Assembly: GCA_009823395.1 (NCBI GenBank)
Contig: CM020508.1
Span: 8,508,515-8,572,514, forward strand
Origin: Thamnaconus septentrionalis
Lineage: Eukaryota; Chordata; Actinopteri; Tetraodontiformes; Monacanthidae
DNA length: 64,000 bases
Direction of reading: 5' to 3'
Of the stretch, positions 11,998-25,500 are shown piece after piece. A model generated the notes under the pieces. The model saw nothing but the letters and a program-made list of their open reading frames with translations. It did no database searches and was not told where the DNA came from. How positions within the stretch are numbered: position 1 is the stretch's first letter; each line of letters begins with the position of its first letter. Position numbers and translations under genes: made by a program.

Positions 11998-13820
11998 CGT
12001 GGCTCCGCTGCATCGGCCCATAATGGCACTAAGTGCTTGCAACTGTGAACATCAGGACAACATCCCACCCTGGAAATGAACACAGTTCTCCTCAACTCCT
12101 GGGTTTTTTTTTTTTTTTTTTTTTTAAATTATCATTCATGTATAAACAGAAACTGTAAATTGGTGTCCTTGCGTTGGAGGTCAGAATTTCAAACAACATT
12201 TTATAAGACTGGGTAAGTGTCTCTAGTCTGGACAGGAGAAAAAAGTTCATCTCTTACTTGCTTTTTCTTGCTCCACTTTTTCAGAACATGTCGGTTAAGT
12301 CACTCAGTTCTGGAAATCAGCAGTTTGTGATGTCACAAAGTGGATGGTCAAACTCATCCTTGCTGGAGAGCTGCAAAGATCTTTCTATAATAATTATTAT
12401 TTGTGTGAAGTTACTCCTCTGGAGAAGATTTGGAATTGGGTCACAATTTTAAATCTATGTGTCTTTGAGCAGACTCGGAACTTTTCAGTGTTTTTATTTT
12501 ATTGTAATCAAAAGTAAAATAGTATCTGAAACACAGAAAAATACAAACAAAACTGCACTAGTTTAAACAAGCTAAAGAAAAATACTTACCTGTATGATTT
12601 TTACACGTGTAATTAATTAACCAAGTTTGAAACCAGCAGGATAGCAATAACATGTTACTGAAACTCTCTATTTATTTCTGTAGCCTTTTGCATTTCTTTT
12701 CCCCCCACAGTACGCAACATTTAGGAATTCAAATCTGCTGCCAAAGGAATGAAAAGCATGACAAGGTGGCAGCTGCCTGACTGAGCAGACAGACCATAAA
12801 TCAGCATGCAGTGCCTCCTCTCGATCCCCTGTCACCTCGGCGGCACCACGAGCTCGTCACCTTTCATCCCCCGTCCTCCCCCTCCGGCCATCACTCTTAC
12901 GCCCCCCTCCACCCCCCCCAACGCACATTCACACATTCAACCACCAGCCAGTACACAACTGGGTTCTGAGCCAAGCCTGCCGTGTGTTCAGGAGGCTGCA
13001 TGACTGATTGTGTTGCTGCAGCCGAGCTGGAAAGCCCGCAGGACGGCGCATCCAGAACTCGTTTAACACCTCGATCCAAGCGTCCTGCACACGCTCAGTG
13101 AGTCGCTGGCAGGATCCCACTCGACTCGACTCGCGCTCGGTGTGACGCAACTCTCAGAGTGACGCTGGGTGTTTTTCTGAGCCTCGTGGAGTTCGACACG
13201 TGATGCAGGAGGAAGGCCTGTGTACGGCGAGGCGTAATGAAAAACACGTTTGAAAGTCAGATGTTATTAAAAAACAAAAGGCTTTTAAATAAGCAAACAC
13301 TCATTTGCATCCTCCAAGAGAAGAAGATGAAAACCAGTGTGACCTCAGGGGGGGATTCTGCACTCAATGTATGGAGTAGAATTGAATAGAGTAGAAAAAT
13401 AGACAAGGTAGAGAAACAATTAAATTAACATTAAATTATAGAAAACAAAATTCCTTTTAATACAACTTAACACAACTTTGCTCAGTTTCTTTGTGTAACT
13501 TTTGTTATTTGTGAAAATAACTTCTACATAATTTTTGTCAGTCCTGTATATTAGATGTATTACCTCTCGTGTCTGACAAATTGGACCTCTTAATCTTTTT
13601 TTCAAAATTGCTATTTTTTTCAGAACTAAAATCTTTAAACAAGAGAGAAACTCCAATAAGATAAGCATCATTTATAATTTACAACTAAATGTTAAACAAA
13701 ACTTCAATAAAAGCTGCTGCTTGTGCTAATTGGATGCATTAATTCTGAGTCCAGTTGATTCAATCAAGACCAGAAGAAACTACAGAACAAGTTTTACACA
13801 TTGCTGACCCACAACTTTGG

Positions 13821-13822
<2 letters not shown>

Positions 13823-13884
<62 letters not shown>
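13823..13884. repeat. (TG)n microsatellite
   Basis: About 30 TG units, ending in TTTGACACG. Confidence 0.95.
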
Positions 13885-13887
<3 letters not shown>

Positions 13888-15703
13888 ACACGTTAATGAC
13901 TCCGTGTGGATCGGTGCCTCCGTAACAATCTGCCTGTTTCTGTCCAGCTCTTTGTGATGAAAGAGTTCCTGTTGGGTTGATTGTGCTTCCTGCACTCCGG
14001 AGGGTCGAAGCGGAGTAAAAAAAAAAATCTGTCATGATGTCGGTCGTCTGCAGTGCGACTGATGTCACTTCTGGACGTGCCGCTTGACTTTCTTCCAACT
14101 CGACGCCTCAAGCTGATCCCAGCTGGCTTTTCATACAGAAACCAGGCTGTAAACGCTGCCAACATGGATTAAAAAAACAGAGTGGAACAAAAAAAAAAAA
14201 GAGAGAGAGAAGAAGGCCAAGATTTAGGTAAACAGATTTGTGCCGCTTTAAAACAGGCCGGCGCTGAAAGACGTCTCGCCTTCTGTGTTACGGCTGTGAG
14301 TGAAAGCTGCGCGGCTGTGCGGCTCCCGGCTCCCGGCTCCCCGGCGGCGCTAACGGCCTGCTAGCGCTGCTAGCGCTGCTGTCGCGGCCCTCTTCCCTGC
14401 TGCTCTGAGAGGGAACTCAGAGGGGGCTCACCATGCATCAGCTGCAGGAGACATGACTGAAGAAGTTCCGAGAATTGTCACTGATTTCCACAGTTCCCTC
14501 TTATTGTGTAGATATTTTCCAAAAAACAAAAAAACAAAAAAACACCCCCTTCCACCCATCGGCCCTTTTTTCCTTATCTGCCTCCATTTTCACCTCAAAT
14601 TCATCTTTTCCACCTTGTGTATTTTCCATTCATTCAAGATCTTCTTTTTTTTTACTCCTCTGAAAATATTTGGATGTCTTTATTAAAAATATCTGTTAGT
14701 GTGTGATAAGAGCGGCAATAAGACTGTGAGGAGAAAATTGAATTTGAGAAATTGAATTAGGGAAGTTGGAGGAGGGGACGCCGACACGAGTGAGTGAGTG
14801 AGGGAGGATGGGTTTACTATTCAGCAACATTTCCCAGTACAGTGAGGCCTTCACTTCAATTACTCACATATCTCCATATTCAATTTTATTTTTTTCTTCT
14901 TTTCTTCTTCATTGTCTCATTCCTATTCTTGGTTTTAAAGATCAAACATGACTGAATTGCAAAAACATGCTTACTTATGAGAACATTCTACCCTCAAATT
15001 ATAATACAGTATTAGATAAGAATTGATTTACAATATTATAGTTTATTGTAAATTGTATTTGCCTGCAACCCTGAGTGTATGATGCAAGTATTGAAAATGG
15101 ATGGATGGATGTAAATTCATCAAACTGGCAACTTTAAGTTATTTTTGAGAATTTATCCAATTTTCATTTTTCTTTTCAATTTCAGGTCTTTTATTTGTTA
15201 AATCTTTTATTTGTAGGTAGAAATATATGTTACCTACAAACTATACAGATGTTGCAAAATACTTAATGTAGTCACTAACTTGTCTAAATTACATTTGTGT
15301 AAATTAGCTCACGTTAGAATTTGTTCACTTTTAAGATATTTAACAACATTTGTGCCAGTCCTACAGTATATGCCATAGTTTTCTTTTATTTCTTTTTTTT
15401 AATATTTAATGTATTTTATTGTTATTGTTGTTGTTGTCGACGGCAGTGGTAGTATCTTATTAGTACTAGTAGTAATTGTAGTATTAGCGTTTTTATTGTT
15501 CCTGTGTTTATTGCCAAAGAGCTTGGCGTGATCACATGGTGTTGTGGGATGGCCAGTATTTTCATAACCCCCTCCGCCGTGTTGTTGATGGCCTGCGTCC
15601 CGTCGTAAAACAGTTATTATTTGGAGGGCATTCATCAGCTCTGCTGCGCCGGAATGATTTCTGCTCTCTTACTCTTTCCCGCTCCCCGCTGCTTCTCCTC
15701 CAG

Positions 15704-15872
15704 CGAGCGGCGCCTTCTGCCTGGACAAGGAGGTGGACGGCGAGCTGACCGGCGCTGACGAGGCCCTGCTGCGCTGCGATCCCAGCATGCCGCTGCTGGT
15801 CGGGGCTCACCTGGAGGGGATCTACGCCCAGAGCGTCCACATGGCCGACCTCCAGCTGCAAGACGACACCCG
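15704..15872 (+). CDS. glis1: glis1 exon A (N-terminal region)
   Basis: Acceptor TTCTCCTCCAG and donor CG|GTGAGT. After two bases finishing an upstream codon it reads [16 protein letters not shown], then a [15 protein letters not shown] block, and leaves CG for an Arg codon. No domain is known here. It contains in-frame Met codons that could serve as alternative starts. Confidence 0.8.
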
Positions 15873-16335
15873 GTGAGTGGCTGTCGCTAACGGTTAGCTC
15901 GTAGACAATATGGTGAATGTGTTTTCCATTATCTTTGCTACTGTGAATCAGAGAGCCCATAAAAAGAACCCCGTGGGGTCCAAAGAGCAGCATTTATTTT
16001 CTCCACTAATGGTCTTTTTTCTGTTGCACAAACGTGGACTCCTGTTGGTCACGTCAAACAAAATACATTCAGCTTTCTGTCTTTCGCCTCCCTTTTTCTC
16101 CCCCGTCTAACTTCGGCCTCCCGAACCCAAATGGCGTTTCTTCACCCCTCTCAGTGTCTCCCCGCCGCAGCCCGACAGGATACGCCGCGTTCTGTGTTGA
16201 CAAGTCGACTTTTTATCCACAACAGCCCCAATGTCTTCCTCCTGCGGAGTCCTCGCGAGCGTCGTGGCTCCTCCCTCCCCCGAGCGTGCTCAGGTGGGCG
16301 AGAGACAAAGACGATTCCTTCATGGGACAGCGGGG

Positions 16336-16391
<56 letters not shown>

Positions 16392-19300
16392 TCTTCTCAC
16401 ATCACTCAGGGGCTCTGGACAAAATCCATAATGAGCCAACTGACAGGAATGATTATGTCGGAGATCACAGCGACGCATGGAGAAACCCGAGCCGGGTTCC
16501 CCATTCAGCGGGGCAGAGATTCCCACCATAATACACAGTATTGTAAACGCCGACCCCTCATAGGCCGCAATTATGCCACCAAAAACAGGTGACTCCCCTA
16601 TTTATCCCCCCAATGTTGGGTTGGGTTTTAACCCCTTTGTGCCATCAAAGCCATGTCAGTAGCGACCCCCAATCCCCCCTCCCCCACCCCCAACTCTCCC
16701 AACTCTTCGTCATAAATGCCCATTCATGTCGCCTCACTAGCAGGAGATCCTGTTGCGTTTATTCATAAACACAATTTTGGAGAATCACAACCCTTCATTA
16801 CACGACTGGACGTAGTTTTGTGGTTTTGTCTCTGTCTGTATTTCGGGGTCAGCGGCTCTTAAATGTCGACTTTGAGTGGAACTGAGCCTGGCCGGTGCTG
16901 CTGCCGCTCGGTGAGAAGGATCAACCAGCCGCCGTCTGTCAACAGCCTGCGAGCTAATAGCGCTCATGTTCCTGCCCCTGTGTGTGTCCCCCCCCGCTCA
17001 CAGATCCTCCTCCGCCTTCCAGAGGTCCCTGTCTGGGGCCTCACCGGGCCTCGGCTGCGCCGCCACCAGCGCGCCCCTCTCCTCTCTGCCTTACTCCATC
17101 AAACAGGAGAGCCCGGCGGGCTACAAGACCCCCAACCCCGGCCGCAGGCTCCCGGCGGCGCCCCAGGGCGGCTTCCCGAACTGCTGCCTCGGCCACGAGA
17201 TGGGCGGCGTGGTGGCGGCGCCGCCGCAGAGCGCTAAGCGTGAGCGGGCGGCGCGTGGCGGCGCTCTGTCAGGGACGCGCGGCGCAGCCGTTTAATAGTA
17301 ATGAAGGAGACTCCTCCCTGCCGGCTTTGTCCCCGCCGGGCTCCCGTCATTCAGCGCGGCTGCTCGGCGGCACCGCCGGTCTGAAGCGGCGCTCCTCGCA
17401 GTCGGCGGCCAGCGCCACGGCGAGCCCGTCGTCCACCGAGGAGATCAACATCACCGCCATCATCTGCTCCTCCTCCGCCTCCTGCCAGATGTCCATGGTG
17501 GCCCGCGTCAACGGCTTCCTCACCGAGCTGCCGTCGCCCGGCAGCGCAGCCGGCTTCTCCTCCTCCTCGTCCTGCTCGTCGGCCTCGCCGCCCTCCGCCC
17601 CCTGCAGGGAGCGGCCCCCGCCTCGCCGCAGCCCCCAGCAGGCTGCGCTGCTGCAGGAGCGCTGCCAGCTGTCCTCACCCGCCACCTGTCTGCTGTCCGC
17701 CTCCTCCTCCACCTCCTCCTCCTCCTCCTCCTCATCCTCCTGCGCCTCGTCGGTGTCCTCGGTGGAGCCGGAGCAGGGGCCCAACCCGGGGCTGTGCGAG
17801 AACCAGGGCTCCATGCTGCAGGTACGTGGGGGTGCGGCTGCAGCAGCCGTGGGGGGCTCGGAGGGTCTGGGGCTCCTCAGCCTGATGTCGGGGATGCTGC
17901 ATTCGACTCCCGAGGCCGGGGGCCTCCTGGACGGGGGCCAAAGAGCCGGAGGAGGGGCCCTGAAGCAGGAGCCCCTGGATGACTTCTCCCCCAGCGAGGA
18001 CGAGCTCTTCCACCCCCACCACCACTACCACGGCCACCACCAGCACCAGCACCACCACCACGTGGGCGGCCACGGCGGGCGCCTCCGCCCCCCCCACCAG
18101 CACCTCCCCCGGCCCACCATGCCTCCGCCCTACCACCTGCACCAGTACGCGGGGCCCAGCCACGGCGGCCTGCTGCACCACCAAAGCCAGCAGACGGCAC
18201 CAAACTCCTCGCTGGGACTCAAAGCGACCGCCGGCAGCCCACCGGGGGCTCAGACCGCCGGCGAGCGGGAAGAAGCGGCCGCAGGAGGAGGCGGCGGCGG
18301 CGGAGGCGTAGGAGCGCCGCTGTCTGACAAGCAGACGTGTCGCTGGATAGACTGCAGCGCCGCCTACGAGCAGCAGGAGGAGCTGGTGAGGCACATTGAG
18401 AAGGTCCACATCGACCAGCGGAAGGGCGAAGACTTCACGTGCTTCTGGGCGGGATGCATACGGCGCTACAAGCCCTTCAACGCCCGCTACAAGCTGCTCA
18501 TCCACATGAGGGTCCACTCGGGGGAGAAGCCCAACAAGTGCATGGTGAGTCGCACAAAGTCGCACAAAGTCAAACACCAAAAGAAAAGTGTCAAACAACA
18601 CTGGCATCCAATGGCATCTGGTGGTTTACAACCGTTCCATGCAACCTATTTGGGAAAACCATAATTAATTAACGTTAGATTAATTACCGTCATTTCTTTT
18701 CTTTCTTAATTGAAGCATAAAATTGTGTGTGTCGCCTTGGTGAGATATTCCTCCAATTTTTTCCAAAACCAAGTCTGCACTTGCTGATTAGTCAAGAGAA
18801 CTTTCCATTTTTTAAGCAAAAAAAAAAAAAAATATTGTTTCTACCAAAGACCGGAGCCGCTGTAAAAGCAGCACTACCTCGTCCATCCAAACGGATTTGG
18901 TGGTGCTGTTCTTTACAGGTAAGTCTCCAGTTGCGTAAGTCAACACACTAATCAACGTCAAGCTGCCAGTCGCCAGCGTCCCTCCAGCCGACGGAAAAAA
19001 AAAAAAAAAAGAAAATCCCTCCAACCCGCTAAGAATGATTCAGTCAAAATACACAATTAGTCCACAATTTGTGTAGGGGCCAAAGCCGTGTTTATTTTCA
19101 CGGGCACTCTGTTTTCTCGCGGAGGGGATTGGGATCCCCCGAAAAGCCAACACATATGGTTAACATAACCAAACAATGCCTACACTTGATCATTTTAAAT
19201 GGGAGCTTTAAACGCGGAGCCGTCCCACGAGTATTAAAGTGAGCTTGGCTCGCCGTCCTAACCAAACACCCCGGATCGTCCTGCGCTCGCTTCGCAGCTC

Positions 19301-19902
19301 CGCTCCGAAATAAAAAAAAAAAAGGCTCCTGTGTCAGAATCGAAAAAGCTCTTCTCGCGCAGGAAGACGTCCAACTTTCAATTATTGGCAGAAGGAGGGG
19401 GGTGGGGAGTTGGGGGTGCGGGAGGGGGGGGGGTGCGATATTGCCACAAGCACCTGTTTTGTCTCAGAGTCGTTCTTCCTGGCGGAGAAAACGCGACTCT
19501 TGTTTATTTTTTCTTAATAACGCCGTGCTTGTAAAATAAGCTGAGGTAAGAGGCCCCGTTAATAGCAAAACTTCATTTGGTTCATCGGCCCGCCGGTGGA
19601 AATCGCACACTGAGTCGAAGCCCAAGAGTTGGAGCCGCCGCCGCTTCCTTCAGCCCGGAGAGAAGAGAAAGAAAAAATTTGGAAGCAATTTTCCGCTTTC
19701 CGACGTCTCCACTTGGGCTTTTAATTACTCAGATGTGTTTCGCATTCGTTTGTGTTGCTTCTCCATCGTTGCCTTTTTGTGTGTCTGTGCGCGTGTGTCC
19801 TTTCATCCAGCCGAGGCCCTGATGTCATATTTGGGCGACGGCTCGGCGTGTGAACGCGTGGCGAGAGGTGTTTGCATGAATGTGTCACTGTGAAGGTGTG
19901 TT

Positions 19903-19933
<31 letters not shown>

Positions 19934-21041
19934 AGCAAGTGTGCGTCTGTTTGTGTGCGTTATCGGGGATGTTTGCCATATGTGAGCGCTGGAACAACTC
20001 AGCTCAGTGTGGACTCGCAACTGCACTCTGTCTGCAGACGTGAGGGGCGCACACACACGCATGCACGCACACACGCGCACACACACACGCGCGCACTGCA
20101 ATACGAAAATGGGTGCATTGTTTTGCGGCGTCGCTCACAATAGGAAGTATTGATTCCCTGTACAGTAACGGCGCCGCCTGCAGGATAAACACGACCGTGA
20201 GACATTTCCCGGGCCTAAATCAACACGTCTAATCAACGGGGACCTGATGTATGTTGATGTGGCAGATAAACTCGGAGGGCCAGGGAAAATAAACACGCTC
20301 CCCAGGTGTATTCTGTCCGTGCGCAGACGTATATACACATATAATTGCCGGGCGCATGCAGGACAGCTCGCGAGGAGAATTCGTACTCGCAGTCCGGAAT
20401 CTTTAGGTTGTTTTATTCCTTCTTTTTTTTTTTCTGGCTGTGTTTTTTGGCCCGGGGCTCCGATGCCTTCAGTTTCTGTCAGAGCCGCGCAATAGACAAA
20501 GGCATTCAAGAATGCGAGTGATTTTAGTGGAGAGGAAACAGATGAGACTTTTTCTTTTTACAAGCAAATGAACCAAGAAAGAAGGAAAAACAAGCAGCAG
20601 ATCATCGTCCTTTCCAGCGACAGATTCCATTTTTTATTTTTTTTCCCCCCTCGAGTGCCGACTCCCGTCTCTCTCCTCTCCAGCGCTCGTCCATTCCGTC
20701 TGTTCCCTGGAGTCACAACGCCACGAGAGGAGCCCAGACGCGCCGGTGTCCCTCATCCGGGTGCCGTGTCACTTTCTTATCGGGAAAAAAAAAAAAAAAC
20801 AAAGTTCTGCATCCATTGGGGAAAACGCGTTGCTCCCTCCTCACCGACTACAGCGAGCCGAGGGCTCTTCAGTGGGGAAGGCCTGTGCTGAGGGACACAC
20901 CGGCAGAGAGGAAACAACATAATCTCGCCGCAATATCCTGTTGTGTTTCATGCCTAATTCACCTGTTGTTTTAGTTTATTACATTTTTTTTTCTCCCCTC
21001 GTGCGTCTGCATAAATATTAAAAATATATCCAGCCAGAGCA

Positions 21042-21078
<37 letters not shown>

Positions 21079-22491
21079 GACATGGTCCCCAGACTTCTGA
21101 TATTGCTCTGCATCGTCAGAGGCCCGGCCAGCAGAATTTAAAGAGTCTGAAGACGGGACTGGTCAGAAAATATCCTCCCTAAACCACCAAAGCTCCCTGG
21201 ATGGAAAGGACAGGGTGACTTCAGGCGGCGGTGCAGTTTTTTTTTTTTCTGCTGCCGCTACTGGAAACAAAAAGCGCTCTTAAAAATGTAAAGGGAGGTT
21301 ATACTTGGAGCCCGAGTCAGCAGTTTTTGTTTGCTCAGGTCTTTAAATTTAGCGAGATGGGGCATTTTGAGAAAGTCACAAATCAAAGTCAGTGACAGTG
21401 CAAAAGGCTTTGTGTCGAAGTTTGACCTGAAGCTGGCCGGTGTGAGAGAGAGAGGCCCAAAGCAGCAGCAGCAGCAGAAGAAGAAGAAGAAGAAGAAGAA
21501 GAAGAAGAAGAAGAAGAAGAAGAAGAAGAAAGAAGAAGAAGAAGAGTATTCTGCAATAAAGCACAAAGGCTCATTAGGAGATAATGCAGCAGTAACACCT
21601 GAGCAGACAAAACGTTGCCTGGCGTGCTGCATTTCCAGATTCCAGATCTTCCACGTCACTCCTGTTAAAGCCAGAGGTGGGAAAAGAGAGTTTCTCACAT
21701 TCAAAAAGTGCTGAAACGCAGCCAGCAGCAGCTACTGAGTGGGACTGGGACACAGGAGAAGAAAAAAGGCCCAGACAGATACCAAAACCTGCTGAAGGAA
21801 ACTTGGATGTTCAGGCCCAGTGGGGGGAAAAAGTGTAAGAGAGCAATTTTTTTCTAATCAGCGAACATATTTTTTATGTGTCACTCGTTGCTCTTTATTT
21901 TAGGTCAGTGGAGAAAATCACTCGGCCGCGTGTTATTTCGAGGATGTGGACTCTTGGCAGCCGTAAAACCGAGTCTTTTGCGGGCAATCAGCTCGGGCGC
22001 ATTAGAGCGAGCGGGGACTTCCATTAGCTAATTAAAACTGAGGTTAAGCACATGACCCGACTTTTCCTTCTGAACGCTGGCCTGAAACTGGAGTCGCCCG
22101 AGCGCCGAGTGCGGGCGGCGAGTGACGTTGATATTAATGCGTCGGGAGCCTCCGACAACCCCGGCTCGTCTGGAGCGGCTGCAGCCGTTGCACTTTTTTT
22201 TTTTTTTTTACTCACAACTCACACGGTGTGTGTGCAATTAGAAAGGCTCAGGTAGGGGCCGCAAAAGTAGGGGGAAAAAAAAAATCTTTCCAGAAGCTAA
22301 ATAAACGTTCCTCGTACTCTAAAGTAGCATGTAATGCCTTGGCTAAACGAGACGTTTGAAAAAAATAAAAAAAAGAATAACCCGAGTTGTAGTCACATTT
22401 TGTGCTTAATGGCAAAAATCTGCGGACGTTTAAACTGACCGGAGAGACTCGGGCAAGCGTGGAAAGTAAATTAGCTTCAGAAAGGGTCCCG

Positions 22492-22534
<43 letters not shown>

Positions 22535-25500
22535 GGTAGTTTTTTAACGGTAATCGGGCTGAACAGCTGAGAGAGGTCACCGATTCGGCACGTCACTGAG
22601 AAACTCGAACGCCACCAGAAAGCGACGCCGTCCCGTCCGCCAGCTCGGCCTCTGGAGCCCAGACCACATCAGGCCCAGCCGGGGACCTGGCAGCCGTCCA
22701 CCCGGAGAGGTCCATCTGACGGTCCCTCCGTCGCTCCGCTAGCCACTAAATCATGTTTCACTTTGTCAGTCATCGCCTGGTAGCTACAAGGTCCTAATTT
22801 CTCGCGGAGAAAAAAAAAAATCGCAATAATCCAGCGAAGCGGCCCGGCGGCCGTCTCTCCCTGCGCCTGTCACGCTGATAAACCCCATCGCCGCCCACAT
22901 GCCATGTCGGCGTGGTGGAGCCGCTGGCAGGGACGGATGTTTTGGCATGTGAACCAAAGGCCTGATGGATCGTGGTTGTTTTTTCTTGTCGAGTGGGCCG
23001 GGCCAACTTCTTGTCAGTCCAAGAAAAAGACCCTCAAAAAATGTTTTTCGCTCAATCTTTTCACAGTAATGTGGTCCAGGACTCTCACCGACTCGCCAAC
23101 AACACACCCCAAGCCCCCACCTCCACCAGCACCACCACCTCCTCCCGCTCCCCTTTTTTTTCTCCGGCTATCAATCATTGGGATTTTAACGCAGCGCTGC
23201 TCTTGCTGCAAGGACACAACGTGGCCACGTATTGTTGTTAAACAGCTTTTTCATTTCAACTGTACTTGCATGGATGTCAAGAGTTTCAGTGATGTTGCAA
23301 GTGGAACACATCATAAGTATCCAGTTCTAGCTTTGATCTCTATATCTGCAAAGTAAAAAGACTTTCATCGTTGAGTTTGTAGAGTAGGAGTTGCAACGAA
23401 AAGTAATTTCCCCTTGGGGTTGAATATGGCATTTTGATTGTGATTATCCTATTGAAAAGATGCACTATAATTATAGGCAACAAGGAGACGCAAACATTTT
23501 TGCATTGCAAATGTGGCATTTATGAGGCAACAAAATCTCCAGGAGCCAAAAAAAAATCCTCCAGGGAAAACCTCTTTGGGATAGCAGCTCATCGTCGGCA
23601 AACAACAGCACAGTTATCATTGGCATTCTAATCTGTGGTCTTGAAAAACACTCAATATTAGTGTAACACGGTATAAGCATTAACGTTGTTCTTCAAAATA
23701 TTGAGGAACAACGCTCCTCAATTCGAGGGACAGCAGTTCGAGCGGGCACGGCTACTCCTCTCAGCCGCTATCGGCTAACGGCTACACACGATCCACCTCT
23801 TTAATCGCATTTGTCTGGAATGCCCTATTTTGAGTTTCCCTCATTTCCTCCCACTTTTTATCACGCTGGTTGATACGGGGAAACCTGAAGACCCAGGGAT
23901 GCTTACACATTGCGCAGAGATTATGTCATGATTGTGTTCCTAATCAGTTTAACCTCTCTGCTGAGCCGGATCGGTTTACCGATACATCGAATAAACGAGA
24001 CTGGAGCGTGTTTTCACCCACGGAGACGCAAAGATCAAAACCCCTTAGGTGTTTGTTTTTTTTTAAAAACAGTGACACTTAACCTTGGAGTTTAAAGGCC
24101 TAGTTCATAAAATGTTGGTTGCAAGTTATAAAAGTCACTCATATGAAGAAGATTGTGTGTCTTAATTTGCAAAATGCAGGAAACTGCTCTGCTGTTTCAT
24201 GATTTGATCCTGGAATCGCAGCTGGTACAATATCAGAAATAGAGACTGCCATTAGCACTGTTTGCAATATTATTTCCAGCCACTAGATGCCCCTAAATCT
24301 TCCTCGCACATCCTTTAAGTTTTTTTTATTAGGACGAATCCTCCTCTCCTCTGCAGCTGCACTCGCCCGCCGGTGTTCGCCTAGCGTGTGTTCATTTTCT
24401 CGAGCGTCCGTGTGTCTATTTACCAAATGATCAGATGCTAATGCAGCTAACACTGTGTGCCTGTGCATTTTGTGTGCAAACAAGCAGGACTTTCAGACAC
24501 TTTTTTTTAGGAACGGCTTCTGTCTCAGGGCCACGCCACAAAGCCAGCGCCGCAGTATCCCTCCACCCAGCCAGCCAATCAGCCGGCCGGCCAGCCAGCC
24601 AATCAGCCAGCCAGACCCAAACCACAAGCAGCAGGCCGGCCCGCTAATGCACTGTACATGTGCGGCCGATGGTTGCTACTGTGCAAAATAAACACGGAGA
24701 AATATAGATAAATTATGCAGCGAAAGACGTGTTTACATTGAGGGTGTCGAGTTCGCTGCCGCACTGTTCCGCCCGCCAGCGCGACAGGCTTTTGTTTTTG
24801 AAAAACCTCCGAGGAAAACGAGGCGGGCGGCCAGTTTGTCTTCAGCGATCAGGCGTCAGAGAGTGAAAAGTTTGGGCCAAGGACGCCTACGACAAGGCGC
24901 CACGCATGACGAGAGACTTGGTATGCCGCGATCGCATTCTTCAAGCGTTAGCTTAGCTTAGCGCACACACAAGCGCAGTTGTGTGTGTGTGTGTGTGTGT
25001 GTGAACGCTGTGGATCCGAACCCGCGCCGCCTGTCAGGGAGAGATCCAGATGGAAGAGGCGAGGCGCCGAGTGAGGCGTAAATTGTGGCATTGAGTGTCA
25101 CACGCATGAAACCCGGCGAAGCCTCCAGCGAAACCGCATCCACTGTAATGATTGATAATAAGTCGGTGAGTCGGAGCCGCCGCCCCGAAACAATCAGTTC
25201 TTCACTTCCTCTGGGACACGTGAGGACGAACGGAGGCGATGTAGGTTTTTTTTGTTTGTTTGTTTCTCCGTTTCCTTTCACAGGTTGTGCGACCGAGTGG
25301 AGTTGGGCAGTGAGGAGGTTGGAACAGTGAAGCTCAGAGTCAGTTACACCCCAAAAAAAAAAAAAAAAAAATCCCCCACGTGAGAGTTTTACACCCCGGA
25401 GATCTCCAGGAAGAAGAAGAAGAAGGAGAAGAAGTCTCCCACTCGCCGCGCAACATCTGTTTCACATTCGCTCTGTTCGGAATTTGGAATTAGTTTAACA

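Larger units (their letters stand above)
10293..15703. other. Non-coding stretch before the first secure glis1 exon
   Basis: No convincing exon is seen. The stretch contains (CT)n at 10,463-10,497, (TG)n at 11,609-11,684 and 13,823-13,884, a CTTT/CCTT tract at 11,861-11,997 and A/T-rich DNA from about 14.9 to 15.5 kb. A palindromic TTTGTGATGTCACAAA core of the dispersed repeat lies at 12,324-12,339. Confidence 0.6.

Noticed and set aside
17822..17880. Possible extra intron at CAG|GTACGT inside exon C
   Set aside because: The only nearby acceptor would give a 59-bp intron and break the frame, while the open frame continues with a LKQEP motif resembling human GLIS1.
17732..18607. Long minus-strand frame opposite glis1 exon C
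   Set aside because: Shadow of a GC-rich coding exon; no recognisable domain and no splice context.
16982..18664. A single 560-codon frame on the plus strand
   Set aside because: It merges out-of-frame sequence upstream of 17,355 with true glis1 exon C and intronic read-through. Splice sites and phases support separate exons.
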